NCBI RefSeq assembly: GCF_000425485.1
Contig: NZ_AUDN01000020.1
Span: 1 to 64,000, forward strand
Origin: Flavobacterium tegetincola DSM 22377
GTDB lineage: Bacteria > Bacteroidota > Bacteroidia > Flavobacteriales > Flavobacteriaceae
DNA: 64,000 nt
Reading direction: 5' to 3'
Shown: positions 36,327 to 44,524 of the stretch, piece by piece
How positions within the stretch are numbered: position 1 is the first letter of the stretch
Layout of the letters: every line of letters begins with the position of its first letter
Notes under the pieces: model-generated
Seen by the model: the letters and a program-made list of their open reading frames with translations, nothing else
Told to the model about the DNA's origin: nothing
The model's database searches: none
Made by a program: the position numbers and the translations under genes

Positions 36327-36779
36327 ATGGGGCAGTCTTTAGTAAAAAACTACGTACACATAGTCTTTAGCACCAAACATAGGGAAGAATTAATTTATCC
36401 GCCCTACGAACAGGAGTTGCATGCCTATTTGGGAGGTGTCTGTAAAGAGTTAGATTGTGCAGTATTGATAGTTGGTGGCTATACAGACCATGTTCATATA
36501 CTATGTATGTTGTCTAAAAAAATGGCTTTGATGACCTTGGTACAAAAAGTAAAAGCTCATTCTAGTAAATGGATGAAAACGAAAGATAAGAGATTGGAAA
36601 ATTTCTTTTGGCAAGATGGTTATGGAGCATTTTCTGTAAATCCAAGTGAAGTAGATGTTGTGGTAAATTATATTAAGAACCAACATGAGCATCATAGTAA
36701 GAAGGACTTTAAGAAAGAGTATAGAGCATTTTTAAAAAAATATGAAGTTGAATATGACGAACAGTATGTTTGGGATTAA
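36327..36779 (+). CDS. REP-associated tyrosine transposase (RAYT, IS200/Y1 family)
   Basis: This 150-residue single-strand transposase has the Y1 layout: VHIVFSTKHR near the start, the HUH-type metal motif DHVHIL (His55, His57), KAHSSKWM, the FWQDGYGAFSV block and the nucleophile region VVVNYIKNQHEHH (Tyr115), ending ...YDEQYVWD. RAYTs are domesticated relatives of IS200 transposases that mobilise or maintain REP palindromes. Such palindromes lie directly on both sides (36241-36326 and 36787-36870). It interrupts the hsdM-hsdS-hsdR order and starts 3 bp after the hsdS stop, so it may be co-transcribed with the restriction genes. A homologue lies at 44525. Confidence 0.9.
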   Translation: MGQSLVKNYVHIVFSTKHREELIYPPYEQELHAYLGGVCKELDCAVLIVGGYTDHVHILCMLSKKMALMTLVQKVKAHSSKWMKTKDKRLENFFWQDGYGAFSVNPSEVDVVVNYIKNQHEHHSKKDFKKEYRAFLKKYEVEYDEQYVWD

Positions 36780-36786
36780 TTATTTC

Positions 36787-36870
36787 GCCCTTTCAGGGCT
36801 TAACACACTTATCTCACATTCGGCAGGACTTCGTCCCACCTTATCAAATAACATCCTTTCGGGATTAAAC
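36787..36870 (+). repeat. REP-like palindromes to the right of the RAYT gene
   Basis: GCCCTTTCAGGGC, GGACTTCGTCC and ATCCTTTCGGGAT occur within 84 bp between the RAYT stop and the hsdR start. Each is a short palindrome with a 3-4 base loop, typical of REP sequences. Confidence 0.65.
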
Positions 36871-36878
36871 CACTAATT

Positions 36879-39338
36879 ATGAACGAAGCACAAACCAAAC
36901 ACGATTTAATTACACCTGCTTTGCAAGCGGCAGGTTGGGGTATTGTTGAAGGCAGTCGTTTGCGTTTGGAGTTTCCCATTACTAAAGGTCGCTTAATTGG
37001 GCAAGGCAGAAGAGCCACACCACTTTTTGCAGACTATGTTTTAGAATATAAAAACAGAAGAATTGGTATTGTAGAAGCTAAGAAAAGAGATTTATATTAT
37101 ACTGATGGTGTTGGTCAAGCCAAGGATTATGCGGAGCGATTGAACATTCGCTACAGCTATGCTACCAATGGTTTACAAATCTACGAGATAGACATGGATG
37201 AAGCTGCAGAAGGTGAAGTCCCAAAATACCCAACTCCAGACGAGTTGTGGGAAATGACCTATCCTACTCCAAAAGAAACTTACAAAATAGAAATAGCCAA
37301 TTGGAAAGAACGCTTGTTCGAAATTCCTTTTGAAGACCGTGGTGGAACTTGGCAACCGCGATATTATCAGCAAAATGCTATTGCTAAAGTATTAGAGGGC
37401 ATTGCTGAAAAGAAAGACAGAATGTTGCTAACCTTAGCCACAGGAACAGGAAAAACAGCCATCGCTTTTCAGATTGCTTGGAAACTATTTCATGCCAAAT
37501 GGAATTTAAAACGAGATGCTACTAGAAGTCCAAGAATATTATTTTTAGCCGATAGAAACATACTAGCCGACCAAGCCTTTAATTCGTTTGGTGCTTTTGA
37601 TGTTATAGATGAAAACATAAAAGTTCGTATTAGTCCGAAAGAGATAAAAAAGAAAGGGCATGTGCCTACTAATGGAAGTATCTTCTTTACCATATTTCAA
37701 ACCTTTATGACCAGCAAGCAAAAGGAAGAAGAGGTAGAAGAAGAAATGGACTATTTAGAAGTAGCCGAACCTATGGAAGTGTATAGCAGTTCTGATTTTA
37801 ATTTTGGGCAATATCCACCAGATTTTTTTGACTTAATTATTATTGACGAATGTCATAGAGGTGGTGCCAATGACGAAGGTTCATGGAGAGCCATTATGGA
37901 CTACTTTTCTCCTGCGGTGCAATTGGGTTTAACGGCAACTCCAAAACGGGACGTTAATGCAGATACTTATAAATATTTTGGTGACCCAATATATACTTAT
38001 GCTTTAAAAGATGGTATTAATGATGGATTTCTTACTCCTTTTAAGGTAAAAGAAATCCAAACCAATTATGATGAATATACTGTAACGGCTGATGATGTTA
38101 TTATAGATGGTGAAGCCGAAGTTGGTGATACGTTTACTTATCGTGATTATGGTAGAAAAATTATCATTCAACAAGTAGAAGAATACCGCGTTAAAAAATT
38201 CTTGGAATTGATTAATCAAAATCAAAAGACTTTGGTTTTTTGTTCTACTCAAAAACATGCTGCCTTGATTCGAGATTTAGTTAATCAATTTTCGACCAGT
38301 AAAAGCATCAACTATTGTCATCGTGTGACTGCGGATGACGGAGCAATGGGAGAACAACATTTACGCGATTTTCAGGATAATGAAAAGAGTATTCCGACCG
38401 TTTTAACGACTTCACAAAAATTAAGTACAGGAGTTGATGCACCCGAAATTAGAAATATAGTTTTATTACGTCCTGTAGATTCTATGGTTGAATTTAAACA
38501 GATTGTAGGTCGAGGTACAAGGCTTTTTGATGGTAAAGATTATTTTACGTTGTTTGATTTTGTGCAAGCCCATCAGCATTTTAAAGACCCAGCTTGGGAT
38601 GGAGAACCTTTAGAGCCAGAAACACCACCTGAAGGAGGGAAATCTAGAGTTTGCAAAGTGTGTCAAGTAAAACCATGCGTTTGCGAAAAAGAGGAAGTGG
38701 AAGATTGCGAGGTTTGCAAAAATTACCCTTGTGTTTGTGATATTCCTGAAAGCAAAATAATACGCGTTAAGCTATCCGACAATAAAGAAAGAGAAATAGA
38801 TTCGACTGTAAAAACTTCTTTTTGGAGTCCGAGTGGAACACCTATTTCATCCACAGAATTTATACAACAATTGTTTGGAGATTTGCCAAGTTTCTTTACC
38901 AATGAAGAGGAATTGCGTAAACTTTGGAGCTTGCCAAGCACTCGAAAAAAATTACTCGTAGAGTTAAACGAAAAAGGCTATACCAATGAACAATTGGAAG
39001 AATTACGACTTCTAGTTCATGGAGAAGAAAGCGACTTGTTTGATGTGCTAAACTACATAGCCTACAGCAAGGACTTACTGCCAAGATTAGAGCGAGCTAC
39101 TAGAGCAAAAGTCCAGTTAGGAGATTACAATCTGAAACAACAAGAGTTTTTAAACTTTGTATTGGAACAATACGTGAAAGAGGGTGTTGATGAATTGGAT
39201 GATGTAAAACTTACCCCTTTATTGGTTTTAAAATACAAAGCGATTGCGGACGCTAAGAAAGAACTTGGTGAGATAAAGAGTATTAGGGATGCTTTCATTG
39301 GGTTTCAGAGATATTTGTATGGAGATAGAGTAAATTAA
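36879..39338 (+). CDS. hsdR: Type I restriction endonuclease subunit R
   Basis: This 819-residue motor and nuclease subunit cuts unmodified DNA after translocation. The N-terminal PD-(D/E)XK nuclease spans about residues 1-110, with Asp52 in LFADYVLEY and Glu66/Lys68 in IGIVEAKK. The helicase core has Walker A in LTLATGTGKTAIAF, DECHRGG (Walker B), GLTATPKRD, and the late motif IVGRGTRLFDGKDYF. At about residues 590-635 lies a Cys-rich insert with two C-x-x-C-x4-C-x-C units (CKVCQVKPCVC and CEVCKNYPCVC), probably a zinc-binding knuckle. The C-terminal helical domain docks on the methylase. It follows the RAYT gene by about 100 bp and may depend on read-through or its own promoter. Confidence 0.94.
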   Translation: MNEAQTKHDLITPALQAAGWGIVEGSRLRLEFPITKGRLIGQGRRATPLFADYVLEYKNRRIGIVEAKKRDLYYTDGVGQAKDYAERLNIRYSYATNGLQIYEIDMDEAAEGEVPKYPTPDELWEMTYPTPKETYKIEIANWKERLFEIPFEDRGGTWQPRYYQQNAIAKVLEGIAEKKDRMLLTLATGTGKTAIAFQIAWKLFHAKWNLKRDATRSPRILFLADRNILADQAFNSFGAFDVIDENIKVRISPKEIKKKGHVPTNGSIFFTIFQTFMTSKQKEEEVEEEMDYLEVAEPMEVYSSSDFNFGQYPPDFFDLIIIDECHRGGANDEGSWRAIMDYFSPAVQLGLTATPKRDVNADTYKYFGDPIYTYALKDGINDGFLTPFKVKEIQTNYDEYTVTADDVIIDGEAEVGDTFTYRDYGRKIIIQQVEEYRVKKFLELINQNQKTLVFCSTQKHAALIRDLVNQFSTSKSINYCHRVTADDGAMGEQHLRDFQDNEKSIPTVLTTSQKLSTGVDAPEIRNIVLLRPVDSMVEFKQIVGRGTRLFDGKDYFTLFDFVQAHQHFKDPAWDGEPLEPETPPEGGKSRVCKVCQVKPCVCEKEEVEDCEVCKNYPCVCDIPESKIIRVKLSDNKEREIDSTVKTSFWSPSGTPISSTEFIQQLFGDLPSFFTNEEELRKLWSLPSTRKKLLVELNEKGYTNEQLEELRLLVHGEESDLFDVLNYIAYSKDLLPRLERATRAKVQLGDYNLKQQEFLNFVLEQYVKEGVDELDDVKLTPLLVLKYKAIADAKKELGEIKSIRDAFIGFQRYLYGDRVN

Positions 39339-39371
39339 ATAATTAGAGTATGGCTGTAATTTTACGAATAA

Positions 39372-39467
39372 CAAAAAGCCATTGTAGAAAAAGTAAATGC
39401 TTTACTGGGTTTATGTGATCGTTTAGCGCAAGAAGTGCAACACAACCAAGAACTTAATGAGCAGTAA
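39372..39467 (+). pseudogene. Remnant of an hsdS C-terminus
   Basis: Thirty-one codons read QKAIVEKVNALLGLCDRLAQ, then EVQHNQELNEQ and a stop. This is the characteristic distal coiled coil of HsdS subunits of a subfamily unlike the intact hsdS here. An in-frame stop lies directly before it, so it cannot be made as part of a larger protein. It suggests that another hsdS once followed hsdR and was deleted. Confidence 0.7.
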
Positions 39468-39528
39468 TTGAAAAGTGTTTTGAGGGAGGTTTTTAAGGGA
39501 TAGAAGATTTTTATTAAAAGGAATAAAT

Positions 39529-40791
39529 ATGGATATAAAAGATTTTAGAAAATTAATTGAAACATCAGATTATAAAGACAAATTAAATAGTTTACAATTA
39601 ATAATTAACTATCCGCATTTAAATTCTGAAATAGAATTAAAAGGAATGCAGTCCATTTATAAATTTATAAATGAGCAAGTAATTGGTTGGAATAAAATAG
39701 AAAAAATACCACCTTATTTTCGTGCTTCCAAATTACATTTCGAAAATTTAAAATCTTCCATAATAAATTTAGCAAGTTCAAGCATCAAGGAATATTCCTT
39801 TGAAAATGACTTACGAAATTTTCAAAATAGTATAGTTAGTACCTCTAATAATAATAGAAGAGAATTTATTTTTATTTATGATGCACCAGAAACTGACTTT
39901 TTAATATCAGTCTTTAATAAAAAAAGCACATATTTTGATGGGTCTCTTGATTATATAACAGATACAAATTTTAACCATAGAAATGATCATAACTACTTTA
40001 CAGGTTTATTATTAGCTTATGAGTTTAAAAACCAAGGAGAAACGGAAATATTAAAAAGGAGAAATAATGAAAAAATAAGTTTATCACAAATAAGAATAAA
40101 GTACAACGATTATATTGTAGAAGCAGAACAACAATTAAATAGCAATATTTCTGATGCTAAAGATAATTTAATACATCATTTTGAAACTGTAGATAAGTTA
40201 AAAGAGGAAAAAGACAAAAATTTTAAAGATTGGTTTGGTGGCGTTCAAAGTGGTTTTGATACTTTCTTTACTAGTTCTACAGATTCAATTAAAGAGAACG
40301 AAGATTTATATAGAGAAAAACTAAGATTAGAAGCTCCTGCAAAATATTGGAAAGATAGAGCCATTGAACTTAAAAAAGAGGGAAATAAATATTTAAATTG
40401 GTTAATTCGAACGTCTGTAGTAGCTGCCGTTTTATTATTTACCTTATTAATGCTATTAGGAACAACTTATTTTGAAACAACATTTAACGATAATTTAAAA
40501 GGAATTAAATGGTCAATAATCTTAATAACAATAGTTTCATTACTGGCTTTTACTATTAAAATATTATCTAAAATGACATTTAGTTCATTCCACTTATCAA
40601 GAGATGCTGAAGAACGAGAACAGTTAACACATTTTTATTTAGCATTAAAAAAAGACACAAACATTGAGCCAGCAGAGCGTCAATTAATATTACAATCACT
40701 ATTTAGTAGAGCCGATACAGGACTTTTAAAAGATGATTCGTCACCAACAATGCCTACTAGTATTATTGAAAAATTTGCTGGAGGTAAATAA
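39529..40791 (+). CDS. Membrane protein of the restriction locus, DUF6161-like
   Basis: This 420-residue protein has a long soluble N-terminal part (residues 1-270, mixed alpha/beta, then a coiled coil around YIVEAEQQLNSNISDAKDNL). Next come LRLEAPAKYWKDRAIELKKE, two membrane helices (LIRTSVVAAVLLFTLLMLLG and WSIILITIVSLLAFTIKIL), then SSFHLSRDAEEREQLTHFYL and a C-terminal FSRADTGLLKDDSSPTMP. The APAKYW, HLSRDAEERE and SRADTGL blocks resemble the DUF6161 family of membrane proteins, which I associate with defence loci; this is recognition by eye. It follows hsdR on the same strand, and 10 bp separate it from the next gene. A role as a membrane effector is inference. Confidence 0.65.
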   Translation: MDIKDFRKLIETSDYKDKLNSLQLIINYPHLNSEIELKGMQSIYKFINEQVIGWNKIEKIPPYFRASKLHFENLKSSIINLASSSIKEYSFENDLRNFQNSIVSTSNNNRREFIFIYDAPETDFLISVFNKKSTYFDGSLDYITDTNFNHRNDHNYFTGLLLAYEFKNQGETEILKRRNNEKISLSQIRIKYNDYIVEAEQQLNSNISDAKDNLIHHFETVDKLKEEKDKNFKDWFGGVQSGFDTFFTSSTDSIKENEDLYREKLRLEAPAKYWKDRAIELKKEGNKYLNWLIRTSVVAAVLLFTLLMLLGTTYFETTFNDNLKGIKWSIILITIVSLLAFTIKILSKMTFSSFHLSRDAEEREQLTHFYLALKKDTNIEPAERQLILQSLFSRADTGLLKDDSSPTMPTSIIEKFAGGK

Positions 40792-40801
40792 TTATTAAAT
40801 T

Positions 40802-41275
40802 ATGACAAATTTTCAAAGAATTGGTAGTAGTAGTAATGCCGTTGCAGGAAAAAATTTCGAGTATGCTGCAAAAATCTATTTAGAGAACGTATTAGGTAGA
40901 AAACTTACGTTAAGCAAAATAGTTGAAGTTGGAATTTCAGGGATAAAAAAGTGTCATAAATTTGATATTGGCGATGACGAGACAATTATTGAATGTAAAA
41001 CGCACAGGTGGACGATAGGGGACCGTGTTCCAAGCGCTAAATTGACAGTCTGGAATGAAGCTATGTATTACTTCTATTTAGCACCTAAAAATTTTACAAA
41101 AATCTTTATTATCGAAAAACATCGTAGTGAAAAGAGAAATAAGACTTTAGGACAATATTACGTTGAAAAATACAAGCATTTCATTCCAGATGATGTTGAA
41201 ATTTGGGAACTTGATGAAGGAAATAATTGTCACGAAATAATTAAGCCAAAGACTATGATTCAGTCAATATATTAG
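40802..41275 (+). CDS. PD-(D/E)XK nuclease-like protein
   Basis: The 157-residue product has a restriction-endonuclease-like core: a helix GKNFEYAAKIYLENVLG, then HKFDIGDDETIIECKTHRWT with Asp55, Glu64 and Lys66 in the D-x9-ExK arrangement, then SAKLTVWNEAMYYFYLAP and FTKIFIIEKHRSEK. The C-terminus ends in VEIWELDEG and a short tail. I recognise the HKFDIG/ECKxHxWT/SAKLTVWNEAMYYF pattern from small proteins scattered through defence regions, with no settled function. It lies 10 bp after the DUF6161-like gene and is very probably in the same transcript. It could be a nuclease effector or a DNA-end binding protein. Confidence 0.7.
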   Translation: MTNFQRIGSSSNAVAGKNFEYAAKIYLENVLGRKLTLSKIVEVGISGIKKCHKFDIGDDETIIECKTHRWTIGDRVPSAKLTVWNEAMYYFYLAPKNFTKIFIIEKHRSEKRNKTLGQYYVEKYKHFIPDDVEIWELDEGNNCHEIIKPKTMIQSIY

Positions 41276-41607
41276 TAAACGAAAATTAATCCAAGGCCGA
41301 AACAAATTGTAAATGTTAAACAAGCCGCGAACGTACAATTTGTAATTCCTGTTTATCAGCAAAATTACGACTTCTAAAAATTTAGGATGCTACGAATTAC
41401 GGCATGATATAATTACGGTAAAAACAAATGAAAGAGGCAGGCATTTTATTAATAGAATCGTATTTATTCACGAAGTATTTTACAGACCCAATGTGTAGCT
41501 ACTCATCTTCTAGAATTTGAATCCCTATTAAGTCTATTATTAAAAATTTGAGGTAGAAATTAAAAGCTGCAATTAAAAAAAACAATTCGAGTAAATTGGA
41601 CACTGGC
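41276..41607. other. Decayed intergenic region, nothing recognised
   Basis: These 332 AT-rich bases have frequent stops in all frames. They probably belong to the same decaying insertion as the rhuM remnant that follows, but no fragment is identifiable. Confidence 0.4.
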
Positions 41608-42046
41608 GGAATTCTCATTTATCTAAATCAAAAATTCAATATTAAAATGATGTTCAGCTAGAAGAGGAATGACTTACTCAAGAACATATGGCACTATTCT
41701 ATTGGTAAATTAAAGTCGACTATCAACGAGCATATTTTAAACAGATAGGCTGCAAATGAATTAGTTGAAGAAGGAACTCTTAGAATAATCGGAATTTCCG
41801 ATTATTCTACAAAACCAACTAATTATTATAATTTCAGTTACTTACAGCGTAAAGTCCCAACAATGTACACAGTTTCGTATTTGGGCTAGCCAACGTTTAA
41901 AAGAATACGTAGTAAAAGAATTTACCTTGAATGACGATCGATTCAAGTAGGGCACATTAATGAACTATTTCAACGAATTGCAACAACGCACTCATGAAAG
42001 ACGATTGTTGGAAAAACTCTTTTATCAAAAAATAATAAAGACATGA
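41608..42046 (+). pseudogene. Decayed RhuM-family gene
   Basis: Broken by at least four stops and several frame changes, this region still reads in order: GILIY; DVQLEEE then LTQEHMALFYW; KSTINEHIL; GISDYSTKPTNYYN; SVKSQQCTQFRIWASQRLKE then YVVKEFTLNDDRFK; and NYFNELQQRTHERRLLEKLF then YQKI. These are the successive conserved blocks of RhuM-family proteins (VRLE, WLTQxQMAxLF, YYNLDxIxSVGYRVKSxxGTxFRxWA, LNxxRF, FYQK). Such genes commonly sit inside type I restriction loci, as here. It is dead beyond doubt. Confidence 0.85.
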
Positions 42047-42282
42047 AATATATCCTGACCAGAGACGTCCTTAAATCCGAATGCTCATGGCTTAAACGTG
42101 ATTTTATTAAAGGAGAAGTATTGTACTTGTATGACGGTGCGACTTACAATTGCATTAGTAAGCGTGGATTTGCATTTACTGAAGAATTGGATACTGTTCC
42201 CTTTTTTGAGATTCCACAAGATGCGGTTACGACATTAAGATATGATTTGCAGGGAAATCCTATTGGGCCGTTTGATTTATAA
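42043..42282 (+). CDS. Small protein of unknown function
   Basis: The 79-residue product begins MKYILTRDVLKSECSWLKRD and ends GNPIGPFDL. It looks like a small beta-rich domain (GEVLYLYDGATYNCISKRG, FAFTEELDTVPFFEIP). The ATG overlaps the last stop of the rhuM remnant. No family is recognised. Composition and frame length make it a plausible real gene, but it lies in decayed sequence, so doubt remains. Confidence 0.45.
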   Translation: MKYILTRDVLKSECSWLKRDFIKGEVLYLYDGATYNCISKRGFAFTEELDTVPFFEIPQDAVTTLRYDLQGNPIGPFDL

Positions 42283-42365
42283 CAGTGCGAAATAGGAGGC
42301 GATGGCTTTAAGGGTTTAGGTTTTATAGGGCCGTATTCTTTGACAGCGGTACGTAGGTATATTTT

Positions 42366-42398
42366 AACCCTCGAAGGGTTTGGAACCCTGTGAGGGTT
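42366..42398 (+). repeat. 33-bp double-palindrome element, copy A
   Basis: AACCCTCGAAGGGTT, a 3-base spacer and AACCCTGTGAGGGTT form two adjacent palindromes. Copies of the same length lie at 50294-50326 and 51473-51505, and partial copies inside the 72-bp repeats at 21349 and 27171. Confidence 0.75.
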
Positions 42399-42783
42399 AT
42401 TAGTGTACATTAAAATTCGAAGTAGCAAATTGAAACTATTTTGTATCGGTTATAAAGGAGGAGGGTAGGTACGCGTTGCAACCGGGTATTATTTGGAGCC
42501 TATTCCAAATGTTTTTTCATAATACGAATTGGAACAAATCGAACCTGTCGGAATTTCCGAACAGTTCAAAGAGTCGGTCATTGGTACGTTTGAAAAGATT
42601 TAGAACCTTATGATTGTGATTTCGTTATTTTGATGCGTTGAATAAATGGTTTGATCACCGTAGGACTGATTTGAGTTTTTAAGGACTACTGATATTGAAT
42701 TGTATCCTAGTATAATTATTGTTGTAAGATCGGAATAGGGACGTAGTACAATTGAAACGGTGTTGTATTTGCATGTTCAATAA
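42399..42783. other. Intergenic region, no gene seen
   Basis: These 385 bases between the 33-bp element and a small hairpin have no supported coding frame, RNA gene or additional repeat. Confidence 0.4.
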
Positions 42784-42784
42784 A

Positions 42785-42804
42785 AAACCCGCTATTGCGG
42801 GTTT
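42785..42804 (+). terminator. Short GC-rich hairpin, terminator-like
   Basis: AACCCGC (42786-42792), loop TATT and GCGGGTT (42797-42803) form a hairpin with only a short T run after it. Preceded by A5, it could also serve the minus strand. Confidence 0.6.
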
Positions 42805-42840
42805 GTATGTAGATGAAGTAGTTTACATTCTGTATTATTT

Positions 42841-42918
42841 TGACCCCGACTGGATTCAGACCAGTAACCTTTAGTGCATCGCTTAATTTAGACCGCCTGC
42901 TTAGAAGGCAGATGCACT
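42841..42918 (-). pseudogene. Remnant of tRNA-Arg (TCT), 3' portion with an insertion
   Basis: Read on the minus strand, AGTGCATCTGCCTTCTAAGC gives the end of a D-arm and an anticodon arm with a 5-bp stem, loop CTTCTAA and anticodon TCT. Then about 25 extra bases interrupt, followed by a T-arm (ACTGG / CCAGT) and the acceptor 3' strand CGGGGTCA. The 5' acceptor strand and most of the D-arm are missing because the regulator gene at 42917 begins there. The T-loop reads TCTGAAT rather than TTCGAAT. It cannot fold into a functional tRNA and looks like an attachment-site relic or a decayed copy. Confidence 0.6.
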
Positions 42919-43327
42919 ATTTATTAAGAAGCTTTTCTAAGTAACTTACTTTGTCCTTTTCAGCTTGTAGTAATCTTTCGTATAATTTCTCCTTTTCTTC
43001 AAAAAGTGCCATCATCTTATCTAACGGATTGAAAGTCGGCTGAATATTAATTGCATTGATTGTTGAGGTATCATTACTGGTAAATGTATTAGAAATAATA
43101 TTTACCGCCTGTTCTTCATCAAAATTCTGAAATGCCACTACTGGAATCTTCAAGGAGGTTGAGATTTGCGTAAGGATTGTGGTATCAATCACATCTTTTT
43201 GTTCCAATATAGAGATCTTTTTTTGGTTCCAATCGTCTCCCAGTGCATAAGCCAATGCTTCTTGCTTGATGCCTAGCATTTCTCTGAAACGCTTTACATT
43301 TCTTCCTTGGTGTATTTTTTGTTTCAT
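42917..43327 (-). CDS. Xre-family helix-turn-helix protein
   Basis: This 136-residue regulator has an N-terminal HTH (NVKRFREMLGIKQEALAYAL, DDWNQKKISILEQKD, ILTQISTSLKIPVVAFQNF) at residues 9-70. A Thr/Asn-rich linker leads to a C-terminal coiled coil (MMALFEEKEKLYERLLQAEK) likely used for dimerisation. This architecture is common in Bacteroidota accessory regions. It is a single gene, transcribed toward the tRNA remnant, with the large palindrome array starting about 100 bp upstream. Its target is unknown. Confidence 0.75.
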   Translation of the reverse strand: MKQKIHQGRNVKRFREMLGIKQEALAYALGDDWNQKKISILEQKDVIDTTILTQISTSLKIPVVAFQNFDEEQAVNIISNTFTSNDTSTINAINIQPTFNPLDKMMALFEEKEKLYERLLQAEKDKVSYLEKLLNK

Positions 43328-43429
43328 AACGAATTGTATTTTCTAAAGATTCAAAGATAACGCCATTTGGATTAAAATCTGTGTATCAAAGATAAAAAAA
43401 GATCCACTAAGAAAGCTGGTTTTGTCTAT

Positions 43430-44520
43430 TAAAATAATCGGTTGTTTTTATCAGCTGGAATAAATTCCAGCCCTACAATATGAGGCGAGCCTATGGCTCT
43501 AGAAGGGTTTCGTGTTAGTCTCGTAGAGACGGTGCATTTTGTAGCATCGGATTTTAATACGTTGTAAATAAAAAACGGTGCATTTTGTAGCAATGGATTT
43601 TAATGCGTTATAAATAAAAAATGATGCAATTTGTAGCAATGGATTTTATAATGGGTCGAGCCTACGGCTCTATTTATCTGGTTGTTTTTAACAGCTGGAA
43701 TAAATTCCAGCCCTACAATATGAGGCGAGCCTATGGCTCTAGAAAGGTAACGTGTTAGTCTCGTAGAGACGATGCATTTTGTAGCAACGGATTTCAATCC
43801 GTTGTAAACAAAAAACGAAGCATTTTGTAGCAATGGATTTTATAATGGGTCGAGCCTACAGCTCTAATTATCTGGTTGTTTCTAACATCTGGAATAAATT
43901 CCAGCCCTACAATATGAGGCGAGCCTACGGCTCTAGAATGGTAACGTGTAAGTCTCGTAGAGACGGTGCATTTTGTAGCAATGGATTTCAATCCGTTGTA
44001 AATAAAAAGCGATGCATTTTGTAGCAATGGGTTTTAATGCGTTGTAAATAAAAAATGATGCATTTTGTAGCAATGGGTTTCAATCCGTTGAAAATAAAAA
44101 ACAATGTATTTTGTAGCAACGGATTTTATAATGGGTCGAGCCTACGGCTCTATTTATCTGGTTGTTTCTAACAGCTGGAATAAATTCCAGCCCTACAATA
44201 TGAGGCGAGCCTATGGCTCTAGTAGGGTAACGTGTTAGTCTCGTAGAGACGGTGCATTTTGTAGCAATGGATTTTAATCCGTTGTAAACAAAAAACGATG
44301 CATTTTGTAGCAACGGATTTTAATGCGTTGTAAATAAAAAACGATGCATTTTGTAGCAATGAATTTTAATGCGTTTCAAACAAAAAATGACGTATATTGT
44401 AACAACGGATTTCAATCCGTTGGATATAAAAAACCATGTATAATTTAGCAAGGGATCTCAATCCGTTGAAGATAAAAATAATTATATTTAAGTTCCATAG
44501 GAACGACATATACAAACAAA
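43430..44520 (+). repeat. REP-like palindrome array, left half
   Basis: This dense array mixes two unit types. The short unit (~46 bp) is TGCATTTTGTAGCAACGG followed by ATTTTAATCCGTTG and an A-rich spacer; its core CAACGG...CCGTTG is palindromic, and about fourteen copies lie here. The long unit adds GAGCCTACGGCTC, CAGCTGGAATAAATTCCAGC, CGAGCCTATGGCTC and GTCTCGTAGAGAC, all short palindromes in a fixed order. Long units occur near 43650, 43840 and 44130, with a partial one at 43440. Copies vary in a few bases each. No protein is needed to explain the frames inside. Confidence 0.9.
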
Positions 44521-44524
44521 AATT

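Noticed and set aside
42841-42918. Functional tRNA gene
   Set aside because: The 5' acceptor strand and D-arm are missing and about 25 bases interrupt the variable region.
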